From Oscillospiraceae bacterium (GTDB lineage Bacteria; Bacillota; Clostridia; Oscillospirales; Oscillospiraceae), in assembly GCA_017440925.1 (NCBI GenBank), contig JAFSAP010000007.1, positions 1 through 64,000 on the forward strand: 64,000 bases of DNA, given 5' to 3'. The notes beneath the pieces are model-generated. The model saw nothing but the letters and a program-made list of their open reading frames with translations, ran no database searches and had not been told where the DNA came from. The position numbers were made by a program, and so were the translations under genes. Positions 41,529 through 50,292 of this stretch are shown here, piece by piece (positions within the stretch are counted from its first letter, which is position 1; the number at the start of each line of letters is the position of its first letter).

Positions 41529-43382
41529 CTATCGTCTTGCTGCGCGGGCAGCCAGACGGCGCTGCCGCTCCTGCTCCCGCTGCTCCTGCTCCTGCCGAAG
41601 CCGCTGTATTTCGACCTCCCGCAATGCGATGCGCCGGGGCAGGGCATCCAGGAAAACAACCACTTCTTCCAGATATTCCTTTGTCGCCTCTGTATCTTTC
41701 CGGTCCTGCTCTGCCTGACGCTGAGCCTCTTCCTGACGCAGACGCTCCTCTTCCGCCAGCTTGGCCAGACGTTCCTGTTCTTTACGCTGCTCTTCTTCCT
41801 GCCGGGCACGTTCCTCTGCCAGAAGCTTTTCCCGGCGGATGCGTTCCCGTTCTTCCTTGAGGCGTTTCTTTTCCCGCTCTTCGGCTTCGATTCTGCGTTT
41901 TTCCGCCTCTTCCATCAGGCGCACCGCATCCTCGAAGTTCTTTTTCTCCTGGATCCGCCGGGCCAACGCCGATTCCCGGGCTTCCATTTTCCGCTGCAGG
42001 TGCTCCTGGAAATAATCCAGTTCCTTCTGCAGTAGCTTGCTTCTGCGGCGGTCTTCTGCCTCCCGTTCCATCTGTTCCTGGCGAAGGCGCAGCTGCTCTG
42101 CTTCCTTTTCCTGCCGGATCCGTTCGGCTTCTGCTTCCTTTTCCTTGCGGATGCGTTCTTCCTCGGCTTCCTTTTCCCTGCGGAGCCGTTCTTCCTCTTC
42201 CCGCTTGCGCTGTTCCTGCTCCTCCACCAGACGGCGGCGCTCGGCTTCCTCTTCCAGCATCAGCTGTTCCTTGGTCAGCTCTTCAATGAGCACCTTCCGG
42301 ATTTCGATGTCCGGCAGGTCATAATCCTCTGTCAGTTCCTCAATGATTTCCTTGATAAACTTGGGTTTTAACGCCCGCTTTCTGGTCTTGACAGGTGCAG
42401 GTACTCTGCGGTCCTGTTCATCCTCCAGGTACCCCTTCAGCACCAGGTAATTAAACAGGATATTGTGGTAAATATCCTGCTGGAGAGTTTCATTGATCTG
42501 CGGATTCTGCTCCACCACCTTAATCGTGTAGCCGATATCCTCATAGCCGCGCATAAACTCCAGCAGCGCAACAATTTTCCGGTAATAGGGGTTTTTCTTC
42601 AGAACGTTGGTCTTTGTCAGTGCACCCTTGATGCGGGGCAGTTTGACCATCTGCTGTGCAAACTGGGTATGCATCAGCATGGTGAGAATACGGTACATTT
42701 TAGAGATCCGGGAAAAAACTTCACCGTTTTTCTCGTCTGTTTCAATGGCACTGTCCGTTTCCTTGATGTGCAGGAACATATCCATACGCACCAGTTCCGT
42801 GGCAGTCTCCATAGTGGAGTCCACCTTCAGTTTGGCACCAAATTCATCGCTCATGGCGCTGAACAAAGCGTCATGGCGGATTTTGACAAACTGATGCGCC
42901 ATTTCCAGTGCTGTGAAAACCAGACGGTTTTCATACAGGCCCACTGTGTCCTCACGGTATTTCTGCATCAGCTTGCTGGGACGGACATCGCCGGTGTTAT
43001 TGTCAAACTTTTCCACCAGTTCCGCGTGCTGTGCCAAATGGCGCACCACATCCGCACCGGCTTTCTTGGCGTTGGCCACGTTGACGATCAGTTCATCCTC
43101 CCGGATGACGTTTCTGGGATTGGAGACAATACTCTGAAAGGCCGGAAGGCTCTCCTCAATGGCATCTACCCAGTTCAGATCCACGGTTTTTTCCATTTTC
43201 CGGTTGGAGAACTGGAACTGATTGTCCGCTCTGGAGATGGCATCCATGAAAAACTCGTAAAATTCCGTACTGCCCAGGGCCCTTATGACACTTTTCGTGT
43301 ATTTTTGGTAAAGAGGATCAATCAGAGAATCCTTCTTTTTGGCTCCGGTCTTTCCGGCCGAATTTTTCGTGGTCGCTGCCAT
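41529..43382 (-). CDS. Cytosolic coiled-coil partner of the AAA+ ATPase, 617 aa
   Basis: There is no signal or membrane helix. Residues 1-340 are a folded helical domain with YREDTVGLYENRLVFTALEM, which recalls DUF2357 proteins that pair with McrB-like ATPases. Residues about 370-600 are an almost uninterrupted Glu/Arg/Lys/Gln coiled coil (EEERLRREKEAEEERIRKEK). AAAGGAG lies 7 nt before the ATG. It lies 22 nt downstream of the AAA+ gene, the usual arrangement for a motor and its adaptor. No nuclease motif is seen. Suggested role: cytoplasmic scaffold linking the motor to membrane components. Confidence 0.7.
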   Translation of the reverse strand: MAATTKNSAGKTGAKKKDSLIDPLYQKYTKSVIRALGSTEFYEFFMDAISRADNQFQFSNRKMEKTVDLNWVDAIEESLPAFQSIVSNPRNVIREDELIVNVANAKKAGADVVRHLAQHAELVEKFDNNTGDVRPSKLMQKYREDTVGLYENRLVFTALEMAHQFVKIRHDALFSAMSDEFGAKLKVDSTMETATELVRMDMFLHIKETDSAIETDEKNGEVFSRISKMYRILTMLMHTQFAQQMVKLPRIKGALTKTNVLKKNPYYRKIVALLEFMRGYEDIGYTIKVVEQNPQINETLQQDIYHNILFNYLVLKGYLEDEQDRRVPAPVKTRKRALKPKFIKEIIEELTEDYDLPDIEIRKVLIEELTKEQLMLEEEAERRRLVEEQEQRKREEEERLRREKEAEEERIRKEKEAEAERIRQEKEAEQLRLRQEQMEREAEDRRRSKLLQKELDYFQEHLQRKMEARESALARRIQEKKNFEDAVRLMEEAEKRRIEAEEREKKRLKEERERIRREKLLAEERARQEEEQRKEQERLAKLAEEERLRQEEAQRQAEQDRKDTEATKEYLEEVVVFLDALPRRIALREVEIQRLRQEQEQREQERQRRLAARAARR

Positions 43383-43404
43383 ATGCGGCTCCTTTCCGGG
43401 AAAC

Positions 43405-44991
43405 TTACATATTCTTCTTCAACTGTTCGATGTATTCCTTGCAGATCACCATGGTATTCTTGCCAAACACCTTATCCAGATAAGCGCTGAACTTGGTCAG
43501 TTCGTCACGCATGAAACCAAGACTCAGAGACTCGAATTTACGCAGAACCTTTTTGGCAACAATAAAGTCGATGGCCTGCATTTCCGTACCGCCGCAGGCG
43601 ATAAAGCAGGGAACATAGTCCCGGATCTGCTTCATAATACGGTTACCAAAAGCCAGTCGGAAGGTTTTGATCAGATAGGCGTTCAGAACTTCCAGTTTAT
43701 CCAGGCTGTCCTGGGAAATGGGATAATTCCGCTTTGCCTCATCAAAAAGTTCGTTCAGGCGGTCTGTGGAAACATAGATCGGGGGTGTCGGCTCACATTC
43801 AAAGGCATCGGCACGGCTGTCCAGGTCGATAGGGATCGCACGGTCATAGACCTTATCCGCAACGGCGAATGTGGAGTCGTCGTTGTTGATGGTGCCGACA
43901 AACCAGATGTTGTTGGTGATCTGTACATTGCCGCCTTCGATGAGGCAGGGGTCGTTGTCCCACACAGCCGTAACAATATCTACCTTCCATTCCTCCTGCC
44001 GGGGCATTTCCAGAATGGACAGCATTTCTGCGAAGTAGTATTCCACACGGGCAATGTTCATTTCGTCCAGGATGACGATATGGGGGTCACGGTAGTAATT
44101 GCCCTCATAAATGGCCCGCAGGAATTCTGTCTCAGAATACCGCTTGGTAAATTCGTTGAAATAGCCGTATAGCTCAGTGCGTTCACGCCAGGAAGGCTGG
44201 ACGGAAACCACAGTAGTATCCTTCTGGACAAACTTACCAAAGGCATAGGGCAAACTGGTTTTACCGGTACCGGAAATACCCTGCAGAATAATGATGCGGC
44301 TGGTGCCCAGAGAGGCCATAAAATAGCGCATCATATCCAGATCGTAGTACAGATGAAGCTGGGATGCCGCAAACTTCCGAAACTGTATACAGAACTGCTC
44401 CAGTGTAATATCGTTGTTATACACAGGTGCTGTGTATTCCGTCTTATAGTAGTTGTCTACTGTAGTCAGACGGAAGAAACGGCTTTCGGAAGGATCCACA
44501 CAGGGAGACTCAAAGGTATTACGGTTGGAGGGCGTCAGTGCAACCTCCTCCCCGGGAGCTTCCTCCTCCATAGGAGGTGCTTCCTCCCCGGGTTCCTCTT
44601 CTTCCGGCGGAAGCTGGGGATCTCCCATTTTCATGGCCAGGATCTTATCCTTTTCGAAGTTCGCCCGGAGCAGATCCCGCTGCAAAGACCGCACTTCCAC
44701 TGCCATCCGCTCATACTCCTTCCGGGAGATGCCGTTGAAGAAGATATTGCGGATCATCTTGCCCACGAAGTAAATGATCAGACAGCACAGGGAGATCAGC
44801 ATAATGTTGGCGATCAGCAGCATGATCCAGTCAGCTGTACTGAAGCCGGCACTATGGCTTTTGATGATCTCCATGCGCATGGGAAAGTTAAACAGGTAAT
44901 TCAAAAAATTGAAAATACTGCCAACAGCTTCCACCAGTGCCTGAAACACCTGGCCAATGTCCTCTGTAAAATAGCCAAAGAAATTATTCAT
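43405..44991 (-). CDS. Membrane-anchored McrB-like AAA+ ATPase, 528 aa
   Basis: One membrane helix near 53-78 (WIMLLIANIMLISLCCLIIYF) is followed by a short coiled coil and an acidic Pro/Glu linker (about 125-150). The AAA+ domain then shows Walker A GISGTGKTS, Walker B VILDEMNIARVEYYF (LDEMN is the McrB/MoxR-clade form), sensor 1 WFVGTINNDDSTF and Arg finger VYDRAIPIDL. All catalytic residues appear intact. McrB-clade ATPases act as ring motors. With a membrane anchor and no endonuclease nearby, a role in assembling or exporting the surface structure is more likely than restriction. A GGTGAG site precedes the ATG. Confidence 0.85.
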   Translation of the reverse strand: MNNFFGYFTEDIGQVFQALVEAVGSIFNFLNYLFNFPMRMEIIKSHSAGFSTADWIMLLIANIMLISLCCLIIYFVGKMIRNIFFNGISRKEYERMAVEVRSLQRDLLRANFEKDKILAMKMGDPQLPPEEEEPGEEAPPMEEEAPGEEVALTPSNRNTFESPCVDPSESRFFRLTTVDNYYKTEYTAPVYNNDITLEQFCIQFRKFAASQLHLYYDLDMMRYFMASLGTSRIIILQGISGTGKTSLPYAFGKFVQKDTTVVSVQPSWRERTELYGYFNEFTKRYSETEFLRAIYEGNYYRDPHIVILDEMNIARVEYYFAEMLSILEMPRQEEWKVDIVTAVWDNDPCLIEGGNVQITNNIWFVGTINNDDSTFAVADKVYDRAIPIDLDSRADAFECEPTPPIYVSTDRLNELFDEAKRNYPISQDSLDKLEVLNAYLIKTFRLAFGNRIMKQIRDYVPCFIACGGTEMQAIDFIVAKKVLRKFESLSLGFMRDELTKFSAYLDKVFGKNTMVICKEYIEQLKKNM

Positions 44992-45020
44992 ACTTTCTCA
45001 CCTATTGTTCCGGAGGGGCA

Positions 45021-46205
45021 TTAGACGTTCTGTGCTTCCTCCGTCTTCTCTTCTGCCTTGGCAGCCAGCATTTCTGCCATAATCTTCTCACGCAGCTGTG
45101 CCTCGATGGCTTCCCGCTGCTTGGCAATCAGTGCCTCAATTGCAGCCTCGTCCAAAGCGGCGACTGCAGGCTTTGCTTCCACAGCAGGAGCAGCAGCCTC
45201 CTGCTCGGCGGCAGGCGCTTCTTCAGCAGCTTCTTCCTCAGCAGGTGCTTCCTCCTGGGCAGATACTTCTGCCAGAGGAACAGCTTCCTCTGCGGGCGCT
45301 TCCTCTACGGGAGCAGCCTCTTCTGCAGGTGCCTCCTCCACAGGAGCAGCTTCCTCTGCAGGTGCTTCCTGCACGACAGCTTCTGCGGCCGGTGCTGCAG
45401 CTTCCTCCGATTTCTGCTGGGCGAGCATGGACGCCAGTAATTCCTCCCGGAGTCGTTCTCGTAGCTCTGCCTCCATCTTTGCCCTTGCCTGGGCCTGGGC
45501 ATCCATATGCTGCTTCTCCTGGATGGCCATCAGATCCTCGGTACGGCCACGCTCCTGCTCGAACTTGATGCGGTTCTTCACGTTCTGGTACTCGAACAGA
45601 ACACGGAAGAACTGAACCAGATGGAACAGGAAGAAGATAAATACGGGGATAACGATGACGATCAGGAAGCCGGTACTGGTCTGCAGATAGTCAAAGACCT
45701 TACCGATGCCGCCAACGCGGAACTTATACTGGCCCACGACCTCGGACTCATGGACAGTCAGCGGGTCGGCGATGGTGTTGTTGTCACCCTTTGTGGAGAA
45801 GATCAAAAATCCGCCGCCGTCATAGATCTCGTGAATACGGTGGGTATTGAGGACCCGTTCACCATTGATGACGGTCCAGTATGTAATGATATCGCCGTTG
45901 CGCAGTTCTTCGGGTTCTTTTACACCCACATCAAAGATCAGGTCACCGGGCAGCAGGGTGGGGTACATAGATTCGGTCTGGATGGAGAAAATCCGGATGC
46001 CGAAAATGCTGGGCACGCCGTTGCCGGAGGTGGAAACGAAGGAAACATAGGTGCAGATGGCAGCCAATGCAATGGCAACGATCAAAACGGCGTTGACCAC
46101 GGCATTGAGGATCCGCTTGCCTGTGCTTTCTTCTTCCACGATGAAGGTTTCGTCGTCCAGTTCCTGGAGATTGGAAATCGGGGTATTTTGAGTCTCAGCT
46201 TTCAT
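45021..46205 (-). CDS. SipW-type signal peptidase I with Ala/Glu-rich cytosolic tail, 394 aa
   Basis: Residues about 35-190 form an ER-type S26 peptidase: helix 1 near 35-55, serine in IQTESMYPTLLPGDLIFD, histidine in RVLNTHRIHEIY, and STKGDNNTIADPL. Helix 2 is near 175-200 (FLIVIVIPVFIFFLFHLVQFF). After it comes a tail of about 190 residues: a charged helix (QARAKMEAELRERLREEL), repeats of EAPAEEAAPVE and another charged helix. Such tails are not usual for SipW and may bind the cytosolic coiled-coil protein or the AAA+ motor. It is the second peptidase of the locus and differs from the 39352-40122 enzyme. Confidence 0.88.
   Translation of the reverse strand: MKAETQNTPISNLQELDDETFIVEEESTGKRILNAVVNAVLIVAIALAAICTYVSFVSTSGNGVPSIFGIRIFSIQTESMYPTLLPGDLIFDVGVKEPEELRNGDIITYWTVINGERVLNTHRIHEIYDGGGFLIFSTKGDNNTIADPLTVHESEVVGQYKFRVGGIGKVFDYLQTSTGFLIVIVIPVFIFFLFHLVQFFRVLFEYQNVKNRIKFEQERGRTEDLMAIQEKQHMDAQAQARAKMEAELRERLREELLASMLAQQKSEEAAAPAAEAVVQEAPAEEAAPVEEAPAEEAAPVEEAPAEEAVPLAEVSAQEEAPAEEEAAEEAPAAEQEAAAPAVEAKPAVAALDEAAIEALIAKQREAIEAQLREKIMAEMLAAKAEEKTEEAQNV
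45225..45370. repeat. Repeats encoding EAPAEEAAPVE units
   Basis: Degenerate in-frame repeats of about 33 bp inside the second signal peptidase gene encode its Ala/Glu/Pro-rich tail. Confidence 0.7.
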
Positions 46206-46284
46206 TTGGGGGAATCTCCCTTCTATATGGTACTTCTTTCTGAAAATCTATAATAAAAGCAATTATCCTTGCAGAAATTGCAGT

Positions 46285-47352
46285 TTATTCCAAAGGAATC
46301 GGTATCATACCGGACTGGTCTTCGGAGGTTCCGGTAAACTGTAGGTTTGCCCGGATCTGCCGGTAGTTGTTCATGTAATATTCGTATCGCTCGTCTTCTT
46401 CCGTGAGTTCCTCCAGATTGACACCATCGGGAACGGCACTCATCACATTGGAGCAGTCCATATCCTGGCCTTCCAGCCAGATATAGAGTTCAATGCGGAC
46501 GATGTCACCGGGTTGCAGGGAAAACAGGGTCGGGTTTTCCTGAAAGGTGCCCAGGGTGTCGCCGAAGGTAAAATTCTGGATGATTCTGCGGCCGGTTTCC
46601 GGGGCCACAAGTTCCAGAGTGGGATCATGGAGACTGTAGGTAGGGCGGTAGCCCTCGGTAATGCCGTCGGCATGGCGGTCGGCATTGGGTTCGTAAATGT
46701 ACATCAGGGGCGGATCCGGATTCTTTTCCGGGATGGGGTTGCCGCTGGTGTCCACATAGGCCATTTTCATACCCAGACGCACCGCCACTTCCGGCCCCTT
46801 GCCGGTGTTGTCGGGATAGCCAATGACGTAGGTGCCTTCCCCGGGAATCTGGAGCTGCGCCTTGGTTTCCGGGTCCAGGAGCTTTACGTCTGTGGTGCGG
46901 CCGCTGCGGGCGTAAAAGGTGGCTTTCATGTAGTAGCCGGTTTTGTCCAGCTTGTTGGCGTGTTCTTCATCGTTGAGGGTAAACCAGGACAGCAGTTTCA
47001 TCAGACGGCCGTCAAAGCCATAAACCGGGCCGTAGAAGCACTGCTCCTGATCAGACCAGGAGGCCTGTCGCAGGAAGGGTTTTTCATCGGTAAACTGCTG
47101 CAGTTCCCGGGTCGTGTAGATATCCAGGCAGTTTGTCCAGTTTGCCGCGCCGGGGTCTGCGGAGAGTTCCAGGCCGGTGCCGGAGGTGATATACATATTC
47201 ATGTTGCTGACCTGGGGATTTCTGCTTATGGTGAACCATGCATAGGAGGCCACGGAGGTGGAGAGCATCAGCACAAACAGCACATACAGATACAGCGCGA
47301 AATATTTGGTTTTGCGGATGCGCTTGATGATGTAGCGTCTTTTTCGTTCCAC
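46285..47352 (-). CDS. YAWF-family exported protein, IWLEGQD subgroup, 355 aa
   Basis: The start is GTG at 47352 with AAAGGAG 7 nt upstream. A basic N-terminus and signal helix (YLYVLFVLMLSTSVA) end at SYAWFTISRNPQVSN. YYMKATFYARSGRTTDVKLL and MYIYEPNADRHADG are shared with the 40133-41476 protein. The box VRIELYIWLEGQDMDCSN lies near 300. Mature size is about 310 residues, with no anchor. A hairpin-rich 271-bp spacer separates it from the preceding paralogue. Confidence 0.8.
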   Translation of the reverse strand: MERKRRYIIKRIRKTKYFALYLYVLFVLMLSTSVASYAWFTISRNPQVSNMNMYITSGTGLELSADPGAANWTNCLDIYTTRELQQFTDEKPFLRQASWSDQEQCFYGPVYGFDGRLMKLLSWFTLNDEEHANKLDKTGYYMKATFYARSGRTTDVKLLDPETKAQLQIPGEGTYVIGYPDNTGKGPEVAVRLGMKMAYVDTSGNPIPEKNPDPPLMYIYEPNADRHADGITEGYRPTYSLHDPTLELVAPETGRRIIQNFTFGDTLGTFQENPTLFSLQPGDIVRIELYIWLEGQDMDCSNVMSAVPDGVNLEELTEEDERYEYYMNNYRQIRANLQFTGTSEDQSGMIPIPLE

Positions 47353-47384
47353 AGTGGTCTCCTTTCTTTCGTATTTGGAATGTC

Positions 47385-47578
47385 ATCCCGGGTCACTGCA
47401 ATCCTGGGCAATCCCCGGAGGAATTACAGTGACCGGGATTTCATTTCTTCCTCTTTCATAGTAAACATACATTTTTTTGGAATCGCGGCTGCAGGCTGTG
47501 GGTTCCCCGTGCACTTCTCCAGGGTCGCCCACAGCCGCCATTCCGGCGGTTCCCACCCCGGGCATCCCGGGGCGGGAA
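47385..47578. other. Hairpin-rich 271-bp intergenic spacer
   Basis: Within 47353-47623 there are at least three strong inverted repeats: ATCCCGGGTCACTG with its complement (47385-47402 / 47423-47439), GGCTGTGGG / CCCACAGCC (47494-47502 / 47528-47536), and a near-perfect GC stem at 47550-47578. A small direct repeat CGGATGATCGGATGATC follows near 47593. None has a U tract. It is the longest untranslated spacer within the operon. Confidence 0.65.
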
Positions 47579-47623
47579 ATATTCGGATGTTCGGATGATC
47601 GGATGATCAAGCGTCAGAAGGGA

Positions 47624-50122
47624 TTAGCCGCCAGTAGTTGTAATTACGATGTCGCCAGTAACCTTTTCTGCAGGAATCGTGATCTTACCTGTGGATGTAT
47701 CAACAGTATAGTCTGTTGTAGCAGTCAGAGCAGTTCCACCTACAGTCACACTAGCTACAGTCTTGCCATCAGCAAGGGTGTAGGTGAACTCAGCACCTGC
47801 GGCTGCCTTTGTATCCTGCTCGGTTCCATCAACAGTTACCTTATAAGCAACGCCCTGGGACTTTAGAGGTGTGTAGTTCATGGGCACCAGATTTGCGCTG
47901 CTTGCAAACTGCAGGTTCATGGTACCGGTCATGGAGCTGGCATCGGTGGCAGCAACGTCCTTGTTACCGACATTTTCGCCATCCAGATAAACCAGAACAG
48001 AAACGGCCTTTGCTATATTCTGAGTCAGAGGAGTGATCTTGGCATTTGTTCTGTCCTTGATCAGGTTGGCACCGCCGGCAGTAGTCACTGCCTTATGGGT
48101 TCCTGTCTCTTCACCGGTTTTCTCTCTGTATGTAGGCACACCCAGAACATGGGTACCAGTTTCGCCATCAGTAATCTCTCTATACCCACCTGCTCCATCG
48201 GTAATATGGGTACCCGGTTCCGTATCCTGCTTTTCACGGTAAGTGGGAACCTCCACATGAGTTGCTTCTTCAGCGGCTGCAAGTTCGAAGGTGGTCACAG
48301 AACTCTCATTCTTGTACAGATACAGATTGGCTGTGACGGTATTTCCGCCGACGGTGGTATAGTTGCCTTCGGTCATATCCAGCTTTGCAGTGGCAAAAAC
48401 GGTATTGGTGGTGGGTTCGAAGAACACAACGCGGATTGCATTCATCAGGCTTGCCATCTGCTCAACGGTGAAGTCGGTAGTGGTGGAGGTAAAGGTCATA
48501 GTAGAACCCTTGCCCATGGTATCTGCACCCTCAGCATTGTCGGAGTAGATGCGGTCTTCCGGCGCGGTCTGCAGCAGCAGCTGGGATTCTGCAGCATTGG
48601 TACGGAATGCAAAGTCCAGAATATAGCCGTACGTATCGCTGATGGGTTTGACCTCAGTGCTGTTTTCGCTCCCGGGTTCACCGGCATTTGTAACATTAGT
48701 ACCCATTACTTGCAGATAAGAAGGAGACACAGAGGTTTCGGTTTCCATACGAGCCTTCATATTATTCAGAGTAAAACCGCCATAGGTAACTTCGTCGATA
48801 GTAATCGATGCAGCATAGTCACCGCAGTGGTCAGCCACATCTGCGTAGACACCGCCGTTTGTGGCAATGGTAACCGTCACGCCCGAGCCACCGGTAACCA
48901 TGGAGACGATATCATTCATGTGGTCTTTAACAGTACTTGCTGCATAGCCATTGATCTGCATAGCGTTGGTATCTGCCAGCTTAGTCAGAGGGCCAGTGAT
49001 TTGCCCCCATGTAAAGGATTCTCCTGACAGAGCCTTCAGTTCATTCTGAGCTTCCACAACTTTGCCCTTTGTTGCAATGACCTTATCCATTGCAGCAGTA
49101 GCAGTATCCAGGGTGATACTATAGTTGGTCAGCAGTGTTTTCACAGCTGCCAGGTCTTCTGCACCTTCCACTGCGCTCTGGAATGCCTTGAAAGCTACGT
49201 CATCGATACCAGCAGTCTGACCTGCAGCAGAAGCTGCATAAGCAATGATGTAACTCTTGTAGGCATTTTCAATATGCTGCAGGACACCGGTCTTACCGGC
49301 GGTACCCAGCAGGTCATTGACAATGGCCAGCAGCGCATCGACATCTTTCTTAGGATGCGTTGCATCGGCATTAACTGCATGGGCCAGCGCGATATTGGCC
49401 AGGGTGTTACCGTTGCTGTTCAGAGAGGTAGAAGCATCTGTCTTTGCCTTGGTCATGGAGGTGGCTGCATCGCTGCGGGCATTCCGGTAAGCCAGCTGAC
49501 GGTCGGTCATACCGGATGCCAGACCCACTGCACGGACACCCCATACGCCATCTGCCTTGGGGAAGTTTTTGTCGCTGGTACTGTAAATACCAGTAACAGC
49601 ATTGCTCTCCAAACCGCTGACACGGCCATCTGCACCATAAATGGGAGTGCTCAGAATCGAACTTGCAAAATGGGTGGGATTCAGCTTGGTAGTTTCATCA
49701 TCCCAGGTATCCACATTCAGCTGAGCAGGATACAGCGTGATCTTATGCAGACCGTAGAGAGCCTGGATTTCCTCTTCGGAACCCAGATCCACCAGGTTGC
49801 CCCAGGTATTATTTCTGTCCGGGAAAGGCTCCACACTGTCGCCAACTCCAGATGTAATGCCGTAGTCAACAGCCGGAAAGTACGTTCCACTCTCATAAGC
49901 AATGGCATTAGTGGGCAACAAAGCCATTTCCAGGTTACCGTTGGCACCGACTGCCGTGGAGATGCCGGTGACTTCGGGGGCTGTAGACAGTGTGAACCAT
50001 GCGTAGGTGGTGGAGACCATCATGATGGAGGACACCAGAAGCATGCAGATCGCAGCCATCAGTTTGGACTTGATATCCTTCTGACGCTTAGACATTTTTC
50101 TGTTCATTGTCTTGTTAATCAT
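47624..50122 (-). CDS. Long YAWF-family exported protein, about 832 aa
   Basis: The cleanest example of the long subgroup. A basic N-terminus and helix (LMAAICMLLVSSIMMVS) end at TTYAWFTLSTAPEVTGIS, then VGANGNLEMAL, WGNLVDLG, PIYGADGRVSGLE and GVRAVGL. A helical region (about 205-380) is followed by YGYILDFAFRTNAAESQLLL and MGKGSTMTF. Three PTYREK/GYREI..TGTH repeats come next, and the box VSVLVYLDGENVGNKDV leads to MNLQFASSANLVP. A short C-terminal domain is similar to bacterial repeat folds. The start is uncertain: ATG 50122 directly abuts AAAGGA and ATG 50107 is 15 nt from it. It could be a major subunit, given the structured RNA after it. Confidence 0.82.
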   Translation of the reverse strand: MINKTMNRKMSKRQKDIKSKLMAAICMLLVSSIMMVSTTYAWFTLSTAPEVTGISTAVGANGNLEMALLPTNAIAYESGTYFPAVDYGITSGVGDSVEPFPDRNNTWGNLVDLGSEEEIQALYGLHKITLYPAQLNVDTWDDETTKLNPTHFASSILSTPIYGADGRVSGLESNAVTGIYSTSDKNFPKADGVWGVRAVGLASGMTDRQLAYRNARSDAATSMTKAKTDASTSLNSNGNTLANIALAHAVNADATHPKKDVDALLAIVNDLLGTAGKTGVLQHIENAYKSYIIAYAASAAGQTAGIDDVAFKAFQSAVEGAEDLAAVKTLLTNYSITLDTATAAMDKVIATKGKVVEAQNELKALSGESFTWGQITGPLTKLADTNAMQINGYAASTVKDHMNDIVSMVTGGSGVTVTIATNGGVYADVADHCGDYAASITIDEVTYGGFTLNNMKARMETETSVSPSYLQVMGTNVTNAGEPGSENSTEVKPISDTYGYILDFAFRTNAAESQLLLQTAPEDRIYSDNAEGADTMGKGSTMTFTSTTTDFTVEQMASLMNAIRVVFFEPTTNTVFATAKLDMTEGNYTTVGGNTVTANLYLYKNESSVTTFELAAAEEATHVEVPTYREKQDTEPGTHITDGAGGYREITDGETGTHVLGVPTYREKTGEETGTHKAVTTAGGANLIKDRTNAKITPLTQNIAKAVSVLVYLDGENVGNKDVAATDASSMTGTMNLQFASSANLVPMNYTPLKSQGVAYKVTVDGTEQDTKAAAGAEFTYTLADGKTVASVTVGGTALTATTDYTVDTSTGKITIPAEKVTGDIVITTTGG
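48093..48258. repeat. Repeats encoding [P/G]-x-Y-R-E..TGTH units
   Basis: Three units of about 55-60 bp in the long paralogue encode PTYREKQDTEPGTH, GGYREITDGETGTH and PTYREKTGEETGTH. Confidence 0.75.
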
Positions 50123-50292
50123 TCCTTTCAAATACTGCGTGTTTCAACTCCCGCCGGAGCTATAGACCCAGCCGCAAGGGGAAGTGCACCCTCACGGACG
50201 GGGAATATACAAACGTTCTTCTGCTCAAGGGATTGCGCGGTTTCCGGGGGATGAGCATGTTCCATCGGAAACAGTGTTTTATGTAATGCGCT

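Noticed and set aside
41529..44991. A McrBC-type restriction system
   Set aside because: No endonuclease or DNA-binding domain is seen. The ATPase has a membrane helix and the partner is a coiled coil within a surface operon.
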